From assembly GCA_018055515.1 (NCBI GenBank), contig JAGPHL010000048.1, forward strand, positions 1 to 15,031: a stretch of 15,031 nucleotides of DNA, written 5' to 3'. Made by a program: the position numbers and the translations under genes. The notes beneath the pieces were generated by a model. The model was not told where the DNA came from, searched no databases, and was given only the letters and a program-made list of their open reading frames with translations. Positions 1 through 7,420 of the stretch are shown one piece after another; positions within the stretch are counted from its first letter, which is position 1; every line of letters begins with the position of its first letter. The DNA comes from Anaerolineae bacterium (GTDB lineage: Bacteria > Chloroflexota > Anaerolineae > B4-G1 > SLSP01).

Positions 1-49
1 GATGGTACTGGGGGGGCAGCCCCCTGGGAGAGTAGGTCATTGCCAGGAA
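1..49 (+). rRNA. rrf: 5S ribosomal RNA, 3' end (partial)
   Basis: This is the 3' half of a 5S rRNA cut by the left edge of the window. The conserved loop E/helix IV block is visible: GATGGTACTG, then a G-rich/C-rich hairpin, then GGGAGAGTAGGTC. It is followed by TGCCAGG (41-47), the 3' strand of helix I that would pair with the missing 5' end. The exact 3' end is uncertain by a few bases. A strong terminator follows about 25 nt later, so this is probably the last gene of an rRNA operon whose 16S and 23S genes lie to the left. The helix IV arm is unusually G/C-homopolymeric, with seven G in a row. Confidence 0.9.
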
Positions 50-71
50 ACCTCTTCTAGATGACTGGAGC

Positions 72-114
72 AGAATGCCAGCCTCGATAGCAATCGGGCT
101 GGCATTCTCTTTTA
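72..114 (+). terminator. rho-independent terminator of the rRNA operon
   Basis: A perfect 12-bp stem pairs 72-83 (AGAATGCCAGCC) with 97-108 (GGCTGGCATTCT). The inner loop can extend the helix by CGAT/ATCG (85-88 with 93-96) around one bulged T. The stem is followed by CTCTTTTA. The T-rich side lies on the + strand, so it serves the 5S transcript. The rnhA stop codon (112-114) lies within the T tract. The same hairpin may also slow minus-strand transcripts leaving rnhA, but no T run follows it in that direction. Confidence 0.85.
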
Positions 115-591
115 TGCGCCGCGATGCTCGTAGGCTGTGTCTACCGGCAGGTGGATGCCTCGCGCTGCTTCCTGAGCGAGCTGGTCACAGCGTTCGTTTT
201 CTGGATGGCCGGCGTGCCCCTTCACCCATACGAAGTGCACCTCATGTTGTTCGCAGAGCCGCAACAGGCGTTCCCATAGATCGGGGTTGAGCGCGGGTTC
301 ATTTTTGTTGCGCATCCAGCCGTGAGCGCGCCAGCGCTGGGCCCACCCTTCGTTGATCGCGTTCACCAGGTAAGCCGAGTCGGTATAGAGGGTGACCTCA
401 CAGCGTTCCTTGAGCGCTTCAAGGCCGACGATGGCTGCCAGCAGCTCCATGCGGTTGTTGGTAGTGCGGCGATAGCCGCCAGAAAGCTCCTTGCGTTTTC
501 CCTGGAATTCGAGGATGATGCCGTAACCTCCGGGCCCGGGATTGCCTGAGGCGGCGCCGTCTGTGTAGAGGGTGACATGTTTGAGTGACAT
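112..591 (-). CDS. rnhA: ribonuclease HI
   Basis: Encodes a 159-aa RNase HI, which cleaves the RNA strand of RNA-DNA hybrids in the cytoplasm (Okazaki primers, R-loops). Family hallmarks are in the usual order: YTDGAASGNPGPGGYG with catalytic Asp11, TTNNRMEL with Glu49, YTDSAYLVNAI with Asp71, then VKGHAGHPENERCD with His126 and Asp136. The complete DEDD catalytic set plus the histidine is therefore present, and the length is normal for the family. The frame is open upstream to an ATG at 708, but the ATG at 591 is chosen because MSLKHVTLYTDG is the usual N-terminus and AGAGAGAGG lies about 8 nt upstream of it. The C-terminal tail after the conserved core (HLPVDTAYEH) is ordinary. The gene converges on the rRNA operon and is monocistronic. 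Confidence 0.95.
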   Translation of the reverse strand: MSLKHVTLYTDGAASGNPGPGGYGIILEFQGKRKELSGGYRRTTNNRMELLAAIVGLEALKERCEVTLYTDSAYLVNAINEGWAQRWRAHGWMRNKNEPALNPDLWERLLRLCEQHEVHFVWVKGHAGHPENERCDQLAQEAARGIHLPVDTAYEHRGA

Positions 592-617
592 AGGCGAACC
601 TCTCTCTTGAGGGAGTA

Positions 618-646
618 ATTGTAACACATTTTCGAACGGCGTGCAG
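618..646 (-). promoter_or_regulatory. putative extended -10 promoter of rnhA
   Basis: On the minus strand, TGTTACAAT gives a TGn extension directly before TACAAT (618-623), which matches TATAAT at 5 of 6 positions. The -35 region at 641-646 (CTGCAC) is a poor match, which is tolerable for extended -10 promoters. Transcription would start near 611, about 20 nt before the rnhA ATG, leaving room for the AGAGAGAGG ribosome binding site. The location and spacing fit, but this was found by eye. Confidence 0.45.
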
Positions 647-762
647 GGGATAGATAGGGCTATTTCTTTCCGTGGGCGGTCGGAGTGTGCTGTGGCAGGC
701 CATGGCATAGATTTCAGCCCGATGTCTTAAGCTGTTCTTAAACTTGCCTGTAGCCACGTTTA

Positions 763-791
763 AGGACGCGCTGGAAGGGTTGTGCTATTGT
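763..791 (+). promoter_or_regulatory. possible promoter of the ABC/GldG operon
   Basis: TGCTATTGT (783-791) has a TGn extension before TATTGT, which matches the -10 consensus at 4 of 6 positions. A 17-nt spacer separates it from AGGACG (763-768), which shares the GAC core with TTGACA. A start near 798 would give a leader of about 60 nt. The 592-858 gap between rnhA and this operon holds no other convincing signal. A weaker alternative -10 is TAAGAT at 793-798. Confidence 0.3.
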
Positions 792-849
792 GTAAGATGG
801 TTTTTGTCTGGCTCCCGGCGGGAAGCCGAGAGGCCTTATACCACAGAGT

Positions 850-853
850 GAGG
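850..853 (+). promoter_or_regulatory. ribosome binding site that decides the ABC ATPase start
   Basis: GAGG at 850-853 sits 5 nt before the ATG at 859. An in-frame GTG at 853 would overlap this site and has no comparable Shine-Dalgarno sequence of its own, so the ATG at 859 (protein starting MIEVSALTKSYG) is preferred. Confidence 0.7.
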
Positions 854-858
854 TGTTT

Positions 859-1797
859 ATGATTGAAGTCAGTGCGTTGACGAAATCGTATGGAGCCATT
901 GAGGCCTTGCGGGGCGTGTCTTTTAACATCGCGCCACGGGAAATTGTCGGCCTGGTGGGGCCGAACGGCGCCGGCAAGACCACCATCCTCAAGATCCTCA
1001 CGGGGTACCTGCAGCCGGATGAAGGGGTGGTGCTCATCAACGGCTTGAACGTGCTGGAGCACACCCGCGAGGTGCAGGCGCAGATCGGCTATTTGCCGGA
1101 GACCGCGCCGCTCTACCCCGAATTGACGGTGCAATCTTATCTGCGGTTTATGGCGGACTTGCGCCAGATCCCCGAAGCGGAGCAGCCGGAGTTGCTTTCT
1201 GCAGCCATCTACGCGACCGGGTTGCAGGATCACCTGACGCGCCCTATCGGCCAGTTGAGCCGAGGATACCGGCAGCGGGTGGGATTGGCGCAGGCAATTA
1301 TGCACCGCCCACAAATCCTGATCCTGGATGAGCCGACGGTGGGCCTCGATCCTACGCAGATTGTGGAAATCCGGCAGCTGATTCGGAGCCTGGCGGAGCA
1401 CACGACGATCCTTTTCTCCACGCACATCCTTTCGGAGGTGGAGATGGTGTGCGACCGGGCGATCATTTTGATGAACGGCGCAGTGCGGGCCGACGCGCGC
1501 CTGGCAGACCTGGCGGCGACTTCAAACGCCGTGGTGATCCTCTCGAAGCCGGCGCCGGATGCGCTTGCGGCTCTGCGCGCTATGCCGGGGGTGCGGAATG
1601 TGGAGATTTTCCGCAGCGGTGACGGATTCCCCGGCTATCGTGTGTTGGGGCAGTCGGAAACCGGCCTGGACCTGTGCCCCGCGATTTATGAACTGGCGCG
1701 CTCCCGCCAATGGCCGCTCCGTGAGTTGCGGCGCGATGTGCGCACGCTGGAGATGGTCTTCAATGATCTGGCGGCCCATGCGGAGGTGGCGGCATGA
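859..1797 (+). CDS. GldA-type ABC transporter ATP-binding protein
   Basis: A 312-aa ATPase subunit of an ABC-2 exporter related to the GldA gliding-motility/uncharacterised transport family. Visible motifs, numbered from the ATG at 859, are Walker A GPNGAGKTT (34-42), a GYLPE Q-loop variant typical of this subfamily (78-82), the ABC signature LSRGYRQRV (133-141), Walker B ILILDEPT (153-160), the D-loop GLDP, and the switch histidine in STHILSE (His189). The roughly 90 residues after the nucleotide-binding domain form the C-terminal extension common in this family. The stop overlaps the next start as ATGA, so translation is coupled to the permease gene. The substrate cannot be read from the sequence. 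Calling it GldA would imply gliding, which the family name alone does not prove. Confidence 0.93.
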   Translation: MIEVSALTKSYGAIEALRGVSFNIAPREIVGLVGPNGAGKTTILKILTGYLQPDEGVVLINGLNVLEHTREVQAQIGYLPETAPLYPELTVQSYLRFMADLRQIPEAEQPELLSAAIYATGLQDHLTRPIGQLSRGYRQRVGLAQAIMHRPQILILDEPTVGLDPTQIVEIRQLIRSLAEHTTILFSTHILSEVEMVCDRAIILMNGAVRADARLADLAATSNAVVILSKPAPDALAALRAMPGVRNVEIFRSGDGFPGYRVLGQSETGLDLCPAIYELARSRQWPLRELRRDVRTLEMVFNDLAAHAEVAA

Positions 1798-4742
1798 AGC
1801 AGGTTTTGGCGATTACCCGAAAAGAATTGCGCGGTTATTTTGGCTCGCCGATGGCGGTGATCTTCATCGGCGCGTTCCTGGCGGCGACGTTGTTCACTTT
1901 CTTCTGGGTCGCCACTTTCTTCGCTCGCGGCATTGCGGACGTGCGGCCGTTGTTCCAGTGGACGCCGGTGTTATTGATCTTCCTGGTCGCGGCGTTGACA
2001 ATGCGGCAGTGGAGTGAGGAACAGCGCGCGGGAACGTTGGAAGTCCTCTTGACCCTGCCTGTTTCCCCGGTACAGCTGGTCATCGGGAAATTCCTCGCTG
2101 TCGTCGCGCTGGTGGTGCTGGCCCTGGCGCTGACGTTCTCTCTGCCGCTGACCGTGGCCCTGCTTGGAAATCTGGATTGGGGACCGGTGATCGGTGGCTA
2201 CCTGGCGTCGGTGCTGCTGGCAGGGGTGTATGCCGCGATTGGCCTGGCAGTTTCCTCGCGTACCGATAATCAGATCGTGGCGTTGATCTCCACGGTGTTG
2301 ATCTGCGGCGTGCTTTATCTGGTGGGCTCTGCGGGGGTGACGGATTTCGTCGGCCAGCAGGCGGGGGAGATCCTGCGCGCGATTGGCGTGGGCAGCCGCT
2401 TCGAGAGCATCCAGCGGGGCGTGGTTGACTTCCGAGACCTGCTCTATTACCTCACTTTGACCGGCATTTTCCTCGCGCTCAACGTGCTCTCCTTGAGAAT
2501 GAAGAGCTGGAGTCACGGGGAGCGCACCCGGCAGCAGCGCACGAGTGTGCAGCTCACCTCGGCGTTGTTGATCGTCAACCTGATCCTCGCCAACATCTGG
2601 ATGTATCCCCTCAATGGCTTGCGCGTGGATTTGACGGAGCAGCGCGAGTTCAGCCTCTCGCAGGCGACGCGCGATTTGCTGGAGAATTTGCAGGAGCCGT
2701 TGTTGATCCGGGGGTACTTCAGCGCGAAGACCCATCCGTTGCTGGCTCCCCTGGTGCCGACGGTACGGGACATGCTGCATGAGTACGAGGTCGCTTCGCG
2801 CGGCAAGGTGCAGCTGGAGATCCTCGATCCGGCCGACGACCCCGACAAGGAAGCCGAAGCCAATCAGCTCTATGGCATTACCCCTTCGCCGTTCCAGGTC
2901 TCGGATCGTTACGAGACGTCAGTCATCAACGCTTACTTCGACATCCTCATCCGCTATGGCGATCAAAGCCAGGTGCTCAATTTCCAGGATTTGATTGACG
3001 TACAGCAAGATGCCAGCGGTGGGGTGCAGGTTTACTTGCGCAATCTGGAATATGATCTCACCAGCGCGATCAAAAAGACGGTCTACGGCTTTCAGAGCGT
3101 GGATGCCGTGCTGGCGTCATTCGACAAGCCGGCGACGTTGACCCTCTACGTCACCGAATCTACGCTGCCCGAATGGTTGACGGAGGTGCCGGCGACCATT
3201 CAGCGGGTGGCCGAGGACATGGCGGCCCGGTCTGAGGGGAAGTTTGTGTTCCGCAAGGTGGACCCGACGGGACCTGATAGCGACATGACGCCCGACGAAT
3301 TGTACGAGACCTATGGCGTGCGCCCGTACACGGCTTCGTTGTTCTCCTCGGATACTTACTACCTGACGATGGTGCTGGAAGCCGGCGACATGGCGAAGCC
3401 GATCTACCCTACGGGCGATTTGGGGGAGGCGGATATCCGCACGACCATCGAAGCGGGGTTGAAACGCGCCTCCAGCGGGTTTCTCAAAGTGGTGGGGCTG
3501 TGGGTGCCCTCTACGGCGGCGACGACGAACATCTACGGGCAGACGCAGCAACCGCTCCAGAGCTGGAATGCTTTGACGGAAGCTCTGCAGCAGGAATACG
3601 AGGTCCGCACGCTGGACCTGAGCACGGGCGAGGTGCCGGCAGACGTGGATGTGCTGGTGTTGGTGGCGCCCGAGGCCTGGAGTGACAAGGAAAGCTACGC
3701 CGTGGATCAGTACCTCATGCGCGGCGGCGCTGTGGTGGTGGCGAGCGGTATGTACAAGCTGGCTCTGGATCCCCTGATGGGTGGGATGATCGCGCAGCCG
3801 CTCTACAACGGCGTGACCTCGTTGTTGGAGAGCTACGGCGTGCAGGTGGAGCCGGCCCTGGTGCTCGACACCCGCAACGAACCCTTCCCCGTGGTTGTGC
3901 AGCGCGAGGTCAGTGGGTACCGGGTGCAGGAGATTCAGGCCGTCCCTTACCCCTTCTTCGTGGATGTGCGCGCCGACGGCATGGCGAAAGGTCACCCCAT
4001 TATCTCCAACCTCCCGGCGGTGACGTTGAACTGGGTCTCGCCGCTGGTGGTGGATGAGACGAAGAACGCCAACCGGGAGGTGACAGTGCTGCTACAATCT
4101 ACACCGGCCTCGTGGAAAGTGGTCGGCGATCCGACGCAGCTGGGCGCCGCCCCGACCATCGTGCCGGATCTGGATCAGTATCCGGAGCTGGGATTCCCGT
4201 TGGGTGAGACCCGGCAGAGCTATCCGTTGGCGGTGGTGATCCAGGGGTCCTTCGAGAGCGCTTTCAGCGGCAAGCCCTCGCCGCTGGCGACGACGAGTTC
4301 TACGGCGACGACGGCAATGACGCAAACGATGGGCACCATCACGACGTCACCGGCTGCCGCGCGCCTGGTGGTCGTCGGCAGTTCCGAATTCCTGGATGAC
4401 ATCATCTTCAGTCTCTCATCGCAACTGTCGGGGGAGCGCTATCAGAACAATCTCAAGTTGATCCAGAATGCTGTTGCCTGGGCGACCGAGGACCTCGATC
4501 TGTTGAGCATCCGCGCTCGGGGCACGTCGGTGCGCGTGTTGGCGGCTTTGGACGATCAGCAGCGCTCCATGGTGGAAGCGGCTAACTACGTGGTAGCGTT
4601 CCTGGCGTTGATTGCGGTGAGTGTGGTGGGAAGCGTCCGTCGGCGCAATGAAAAGCCGATGGCCTTAGTGCCCGACGCCTCCCTGAAGCCCAGGCATGTC
4701 GCAGATTCACCCACAACTGATGTGAAGGAGGTGGAGGCATGA
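1794..4742 (+). CDS. ABC-2 permease fused to GldG-like auxiliary protein
   Basis: A 982-aa membrane protein that joins two partners usually encoded separately. Residues 1-240 form an ABC-2 permease of the GldF type: hydrophobic segments lie near 20-43, 52-70, 95-124, 135-153, 161-181 and 214-234, and EEQRAGTLEVLLTLPVS is a typical cytoplasmic motif. A further segment at 252-271 leads into a large extracytoplasmic GldG-like region (ABC_transp_aux type), starting with RVDLTEQREFSLSQAT (277-292), the usual entry motif of GldG proteins. It runs to about residue 928 and ends with the NAVAWATEDLDLLSIRAR signature. A final membrane segment (930-948) and an Arg-rich cytoplasmic tail close the protein. 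A GGAGG ribosome binding site lies 7 nt before the ATG. The gene overlaps both neighbours by 4 nt, so ATPase, permease/GldG and the DUF4340 protein are probably made together as one complex. The transported substrate is unknown. Confidence 0.92.
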   Translation: MKQVLAITRKELRGYFGSPMAVIFIGAFLAATLFTFFWVATFFARGIADVRPLFQWTPVLLIFLVAALTMRQWSEEQRAGTLEVLLTLPVSPVQLVIGKFLAVVALVVLALALTFSLPLTVALLGNLDWGPVIGGYLASVLLAGVYAAIGLAVSSRTDNQIVALISTVLICGVLYLVGSAGVTDFVGQQAGEILRAIGVGSRFESIQRGVVDFRDLLYYLTLTGIFLALNVLSLRMKSWSHGERTRQQRTSVQLTSALLIVNLILANIWMYPLNGLRVDLTEQREFSLSQATRDLLENLQEPLLIRGYFSAKTHPLLAPLVPTVRDMLHEYEVASRGKVQLEILDPADDPDKEAEANQLYGITPSPFQVSDRYETSVINAYFDILIRYGDQSQVLNFQDLIDVQQDASGGVQVYLRNLEYDLTSAIKKTVYGFQSVDAVLASFDKPATLTLYVTESTLPEWLTEVPATIQRVAEDMAARSEGKFVFRKVDPTGPDSDMTPDELYETYGVRPYTASLFSSDTYYLTMVLEAGDMAKPIYPTGDLGEADIRTTIEAGLKRASSGFLKVVGLWVPSTAATTNIYGQTQQPLQSWNALTEALQQEYEVRTLDLSTGEVPADVDVLVLVAPEAWSDKESYAVDQYLMRGGAVVVASGMYKLALDPLMGGMIAQPLYNGVTSLLESYGVQVEPALVLDTRNEPFPVVVQREVSGYRVQEIQAVPYPFFVDVRADGMAKGHPIISNLPAVTLNWVSPLVVDETKNANREVTVLLQSTPASWKVVGDPTQLGAAPTIVPDLDQYPELGFPLGETRQSYPLAVVIQGSFESAFSGKPSPLATTSSTATTAMTQTMGTITTSPAAARLVVVGSSEFLDDIIFSLSSQLSGERYQNNLKLIQNAVAWATEDLDLLSIRARGTSVRVLAALDDQQRSMVEAANYVVAFLALIAVSVVGSVRRRNEKPMALVPDASLKPRHVADSPTTDVKEVEA

Positions 4743-5698
4743 AGCGCCATCAACAAATCCTCGCGGGTGTCTTGCTGGTGCAACTGGTGTTGATCGCCGT
4801 CGTGTTCTGGCCGCGTACAGTGGCCAGCGGCAGCGGCGAACGCGCCTTCCCCGATCTCAAGACTGAGGATGTCGTTGCCCTGCGGATTGCCGACAGTGAC
4901 GGGAATTCGGTGTACCTGCGCCGCTCTGGCGATGGCTGGGTTTTGCCGGACGCGGAGGACTATCCGGCGAACGCCAGCACGATCACGTCGCTGTTGGACA
5001 AGGTCGTGGGACTGACCAGCGATCGCCTGGTGACCCGGACGGAAGCCAGTCATCAGCGCCTGCAGGTGGGGAAAGACAACTTTGTGCGCCGCCTGACGTT
5101 GGAACTGGCGGACGGCTCGGCGCAGATCCTCTACCTGGGCACCACGCCGCAATACACCACGACGCACTTCCGGGTAGAAGGTCAGGATGAGACGTATCTG
5201 ACCAGCGCTCTGACGAGTTGGGAGGTGAGCGCGCTGCCAGCCTCCTGGATTCAGGTGGGCTATCTCAGCGTCCCCGTGGATTCCCTGCTGCAGGTGACGT
5301 TGGAGAACGCTCAGGGCAGTTTGACCTTCCTCCCGACTACGGCCGTTGCGGGCGAGGACACGGCGGCCCGAGAATGGACGCTGGCAGACCTCAACGCCGG
5401 GGAAACCGCTGATTCTGCCGCCACTCGCACGCTGATCAGTCAGGCGGCTTCGGTGGCGGTCAACAAGCCCTTGGGCAAGACGGAATTGCCGGCTTATGGG
5501 ATGGCCAGTCCGAATGCCGTGGTCACGCTGAAGACCGCGGATCAGGTGATCACGCTGACCATCGGCGCGAAGACGGCAAGCGGTAATTATGTGGTCAAGA
5601 GCTCCAACTCGGAGTACTTTGTCGAGACGACTGCCTATACCATTGAGAAACTGGTGACCAGCGCGCGCGCGGACTTCATCGCCCAGCCGGAGCAATAA
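4739..5698 (+). CDS. DUF4340 domain protein of the GldAFG-like transporter
   Basis: A 319-aa protein with an N-terminal hydrophobic anchor (residues about 8-24, LAGVLLVQLVLIAVVFW) and a long extracytoplasmic part. Beta-rich repeats carry the DUF4340 pattern: a W-x-L segment (GDGWVLPDAEDYPAN, 65-79), a region predicting sensitivity to residue packing around TSDRLVTR, then LGTTPQYTTTHFRVEGQ. DUF4340 genes regularly sit directly after GldG-like genes in bacterial operons, and this one does so with an ATGA overlap. A near-perfect AAGGAGGT lies 6 nt upstream of the ATG. Its molecular role is not established; a periplasmic or extracellular accessory of the transporter is the best inference. The operon terminator lies 16 nt after the stop. 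Confidence 0.87.
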   Translation: MKRHQQILAGVLLVQLVLIAVVFWPRTVASGSGERAFPDLKTEDVVALRIADSDGNSVYLRRSGDGWVLPDAEDYPANASTITSLLDKVVGLTSDRLVTRTEASHQRLQVGKDNFVRRLTLELADGSAQILYLGTTPQYTTTHFRVEGQDETYLTSALTSWEVSALPASWIQVGYLSVPVDSLLQVTLENAQGSLTFLPTTAVAGEDTAAREWTLADLNAGETADSAATRTLISQAASVAVNKPLGKTELPAYGMASPNAVVTLKTADQVITLTIGAKTASGNYVVKSSNSEYFVETTAYTIEKLVTSARADFIAQPEQ

Positions 5699-5714
5699 AA
5701 CCCCTCAGGCTCAC

Positions 5715-5753
5715 CACGCCGCCGTCTCGAACTGGAGACGGCGGCGTGATTTT
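5715..5753 (+). terminator. rho-independent terminator of the ABC operon
   Basis: A perfect 14-bp inverted repeat pairs 5715-5728 (CACGCCGCCGTCTC) with 5735-5748 (GAGACGGCGGCGTG) around the 6-nt loop GAACTG, followed by ATTTT on the + strand. It lies between the convergent DUF4340 and degV genes. On the minus strand a TTTT appears only about 12 nt beyond the stem, so it may act in both directions but fits the + strand better. Confidence 0.85.
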
Positions 5754-5778
5754 GGGCCGAGCTGGTGACGGTCAGATG

Positions 5779-6654
5779 TCAACCGTAAATGCCCACATCG
5801 TCGGATTCGGTATAGAAGACTATCCCGATGGAGCCGGGTCCGCCGTGTGTGCCCAGCACCGGTGAGATCAGGCCGGTGTACAGGCGCTGAGGTTGGAGTT
5901 GGTCCATGGCCAGCGACGCCAGCATCTCGGCGTCGGGATCTTCCGGCGTATGGATCACTCCCAGTTCCACGGGGCGACGGCCGGCAAGGCGCCTTTGAGC
6001 CTCGGTAACCAGGGCCTCCAGGGATTTGCGGCGACTGCGCGCCCTGCCCCAGGCGTCAATCTTCCCGCCTTCTACCATGAGCAGCGGTTTGAAGTTGAGC
6101 AGCGTGCCGAGCAGGCGGGTCGCACCCCCGATGCGTCCGCCGCGATGCAGGTATTCGAGCGTGTCCACCGTGAAAAGCAGTTCCATGCGGGTGCGGACCC
6201 GGGTCGCCGCGAGCAGCACCTCTTCGACTGTCGCGCCTTGCTTATTGGCGCGCGCGGCGGCCAGCACCTGGAAGCCGATCCCCATGGAGATGGAGCGGGA
6301 ATCGTGCAGCTCGATGCGGAGCTCGGGCAAGGCTTCTTTGGCCTGCGCCGCCGAGGCCAGCGTCCCGCTGAGCAGGGTGGAGATGAAGATCCCCACGATG
6401 GTATCGGCATTGTAGCGTTCGGCGACCTGCCGGAAGAAAGTGATGAACTCGCCCGCGGAGGGCTGTGAGGTCATGGGAAAGTCCTGGCGCTCTTGCAACA
6501 TGCGGTAGAAGGTGGGAATGTCCAGGGTGACGCCGTCCACATAGGCGTCCTCACCCCACTGGATTTTGAGCGGGATGATCGAAATCTCGTGCGTCTTGAT
6601 CAGTTCAGGCGCCAGATCTGCAGTGCTGTCGGTGACAATGGCGATGCGTCCCAT
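5779..6654 (-). CDS. DegV family fatty-acid-binding protein
   Basis: A 291-aa DegV/FakB-like protein. Members bind a fatty acid; FakB proteins present it to the kinase FakA for phosphorylation and phospholipid synthesis. Visible marks are IVTDSTADL (6-14), MTSQPS (61-66) with the Thr-Ser pair that contacts the fatty-acid carboxylate in FakB, ISTLLSGT (91-98), FTVDTLEYLHRGGRIG (161-176), and the C-terminal GTHGGPGSIGI (268-278) that replaces the more common GTHVGPG. Length is normal. The ATG at 6654 is supported by AAAGGAG 7 nt upstream. No FakA gene is in the window, so the biological partner is not shown. The gene is monocistronic and divergent from the ECF sigma gene. Confidence 0.93.
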   Translation of the reverse strand: MGRIAIVTDSTADLAPELIKTHEISIIPLKIQWGEDAYVDGVTLDIPTFYRMLQERQDFPMTSQPSAGEFITFFRQVAERYNADTIVGIFISTLLSGTLASAAQAKEALPELRIELHDSRSISMGIGFQVLAAARANKQGATVEEVLLAATRVRTRMELLFTVDTLEYLHRGGRIGGATRLLGTLLNFKPLLMVEGGKIDAWGRARSRRKSLEALVTEAQRRLAGRRPVELGVIHTPEDPDAEMLASLAMDQLQPQRLYTGLISPVLGTHGGPGSIGIVFYTESDDVGIYG

Positions 6655-6702
6655 ATGCGATCTCCTTTCAGAGCTAATTTTTGTATGGTGCTCCTATCTG
6701 TA

Positions 6703-6731
6703 AATATAACACCTTTCCTGGTTAAAAGTTA
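6703..6731 (-). promoter_or_regulatory. putative extended -10 promoter of degV
   Basis: On the minus strand TGTTATATT places a TGn extension before TATATT (6703-6708), matching the -10 consensus at 5 of 6 positions. The -35 position at 17-nt spacing (6726-6731, TAACTT) is poor. The start would fall near 6696, giving a leader of about 40 nt with the AAAGGAG ribosome binding site near its end. Confidence 0.45.
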
Positions 6732-6818
6732 CGGCCAAAAGGCGCCATTTCAGGGCCACGGCCGGGCGTAACTTCAGCGCTTGCCGGGTGTTGTAATGTA
6801 CAAATCAGGCCACGCTGC

Positions 6819-6846
6819 TTCAGCCATGCTCTCCTGATGGTATAAT
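6819..6846 (+). promoter_or_regulatory. putative extended -10 promoter of the ECF sigma gene
   Basis: TGGTATAAT (6838-6846) is a perfect -10 hexamer with a TGn extension. TTCAGC (6819-6824) at 16-nt spacing matches 3 of 6 -35 positions. The predicted start near 6853 leaves a leader of only about 10 nt, almost all of it ribosome binding site (GAGGAGGAG before ATG at 6863). The consensus-like -10 points to the housekeeping sigma factor rather than ECF autoregulation. Confidence 0.55.
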
Positions 6847-6862
6847 CGGGGAGGAGGAGACG

Positions 6863-7417
6863 ATGGAGAGCAGGGTTGAGCCTGATGTTGAAAGCGCCCT
6901 CATCGAAAGGGCGCGGCGTGAGCCAGAGGCCTTTGGCGAGCTCTACCGGCGCTATGTGGAGCGGATTTATCGCTATCACTATCGCCATGTGGGGAACCAC
7001 GCCGAAGCGGAAGATTTGACCTCGCGTACCTTTTTGCAGGCGCTGCGGGCGATGCCCCGGTATCGGCCCCAGGATGGCACGTTTCAGGCGTGGCTTTTCC
7101 GCATCGCTCACAATCTGCTGGTCAATTATTATCGCGATCAGAGCCGCCACCCGGCGGTGGAGCTGGAGGACGTCCCGGCGCTGGCAGCGGAGAGCGGTCT
7201 GTGGGAGCGTCTCGAGGCCGCCGAATTGCAGCGACGCTTGCTGGCTGCGTTTGAGCAATTGCCGGAAGAACGCAAGACATTGCTGCTGTTGAAATTTGTC
7301 GAGCAGCTGTCGAATGCCGAGATTGCGGTGGTTTTGGGAAAAACGGAGGGCGCCGTCAAGGCGCTGTACAACCGCACATTGATTAGCCTGCGTCATGCCC
7401 TGGCAGAAGAGGATTAA
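6863..7417 (+). CDS. ECF-type RNA polymerase sigma factor
   Basis: A 184-aa sigma-70 family protein of the extracytoplasmic-function type, with only regions 2 and 4. Sigma2 spans about residues 24-94 (AFGELYRRYVERIY, HAEAEDLTSRTFLQAL, then GTFQAWLFRIAHNLLVNYYRD). A short acidic linker follows, and sigma4 spans about 122-178 with an HTH around LSNAEIAVVLGKTEGAVKAL. The start has a strong GAGGAGGAG ribosome binding site. It sits 3 nt before a small membrane-protein gene, the usual position of an anti-sigma partner. The recognised promoter class cannot be told from sequence alone. Confidence 0.93.
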   Translation: MESRVEPDVESALIERARREPEAFGELYRRYVERIYRYHYRHVGNHAEAEDLTSRTFLQALRAMPRYRPQDGTFQAWLFRIAHNLLVNYYRDQSRHPAVELEDVPALAAESGLWERLEAAELQRRLLAAFEQLPEERKTLLLLKFVEQLSNAEIAVVLGKTEGAVKALYNRTLISLRHALAEED

Positions 7418-7420
7418 GGG

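Noticed and set aside
592..708. N-terminal extension of RNase HI to the ATG at 708
   Set aside because: The extra 39 residues have no match to RNase HI, would run through the putative -10 box, and the ATG at 591 has its own good ribosome binding site.
853..858. GTG at 853 as start of the ABC ATPase
   Set aside because: It overlaps the GAGG ribosome binding site that serves the ATG at 859, and it adds only Met-Phe before the conserved N-terminus.
3117..3995. Open frame of 292 codons antisense to the permease-GldG gene
   Set aside because: Low-complexity His/Arg/Gln composition with no motif; it lies entirely inside a real coding gene.
4586..5695. Long open frame (369 codons) antisense to the DUF4340 gene
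   Set aside because: Its translation is rich in Arg, His and Gln, has no recognisable domain and no ribosome binding site, and mirrors a well-supported + strand gene with strong family marks. It is a GC-driven shadow.
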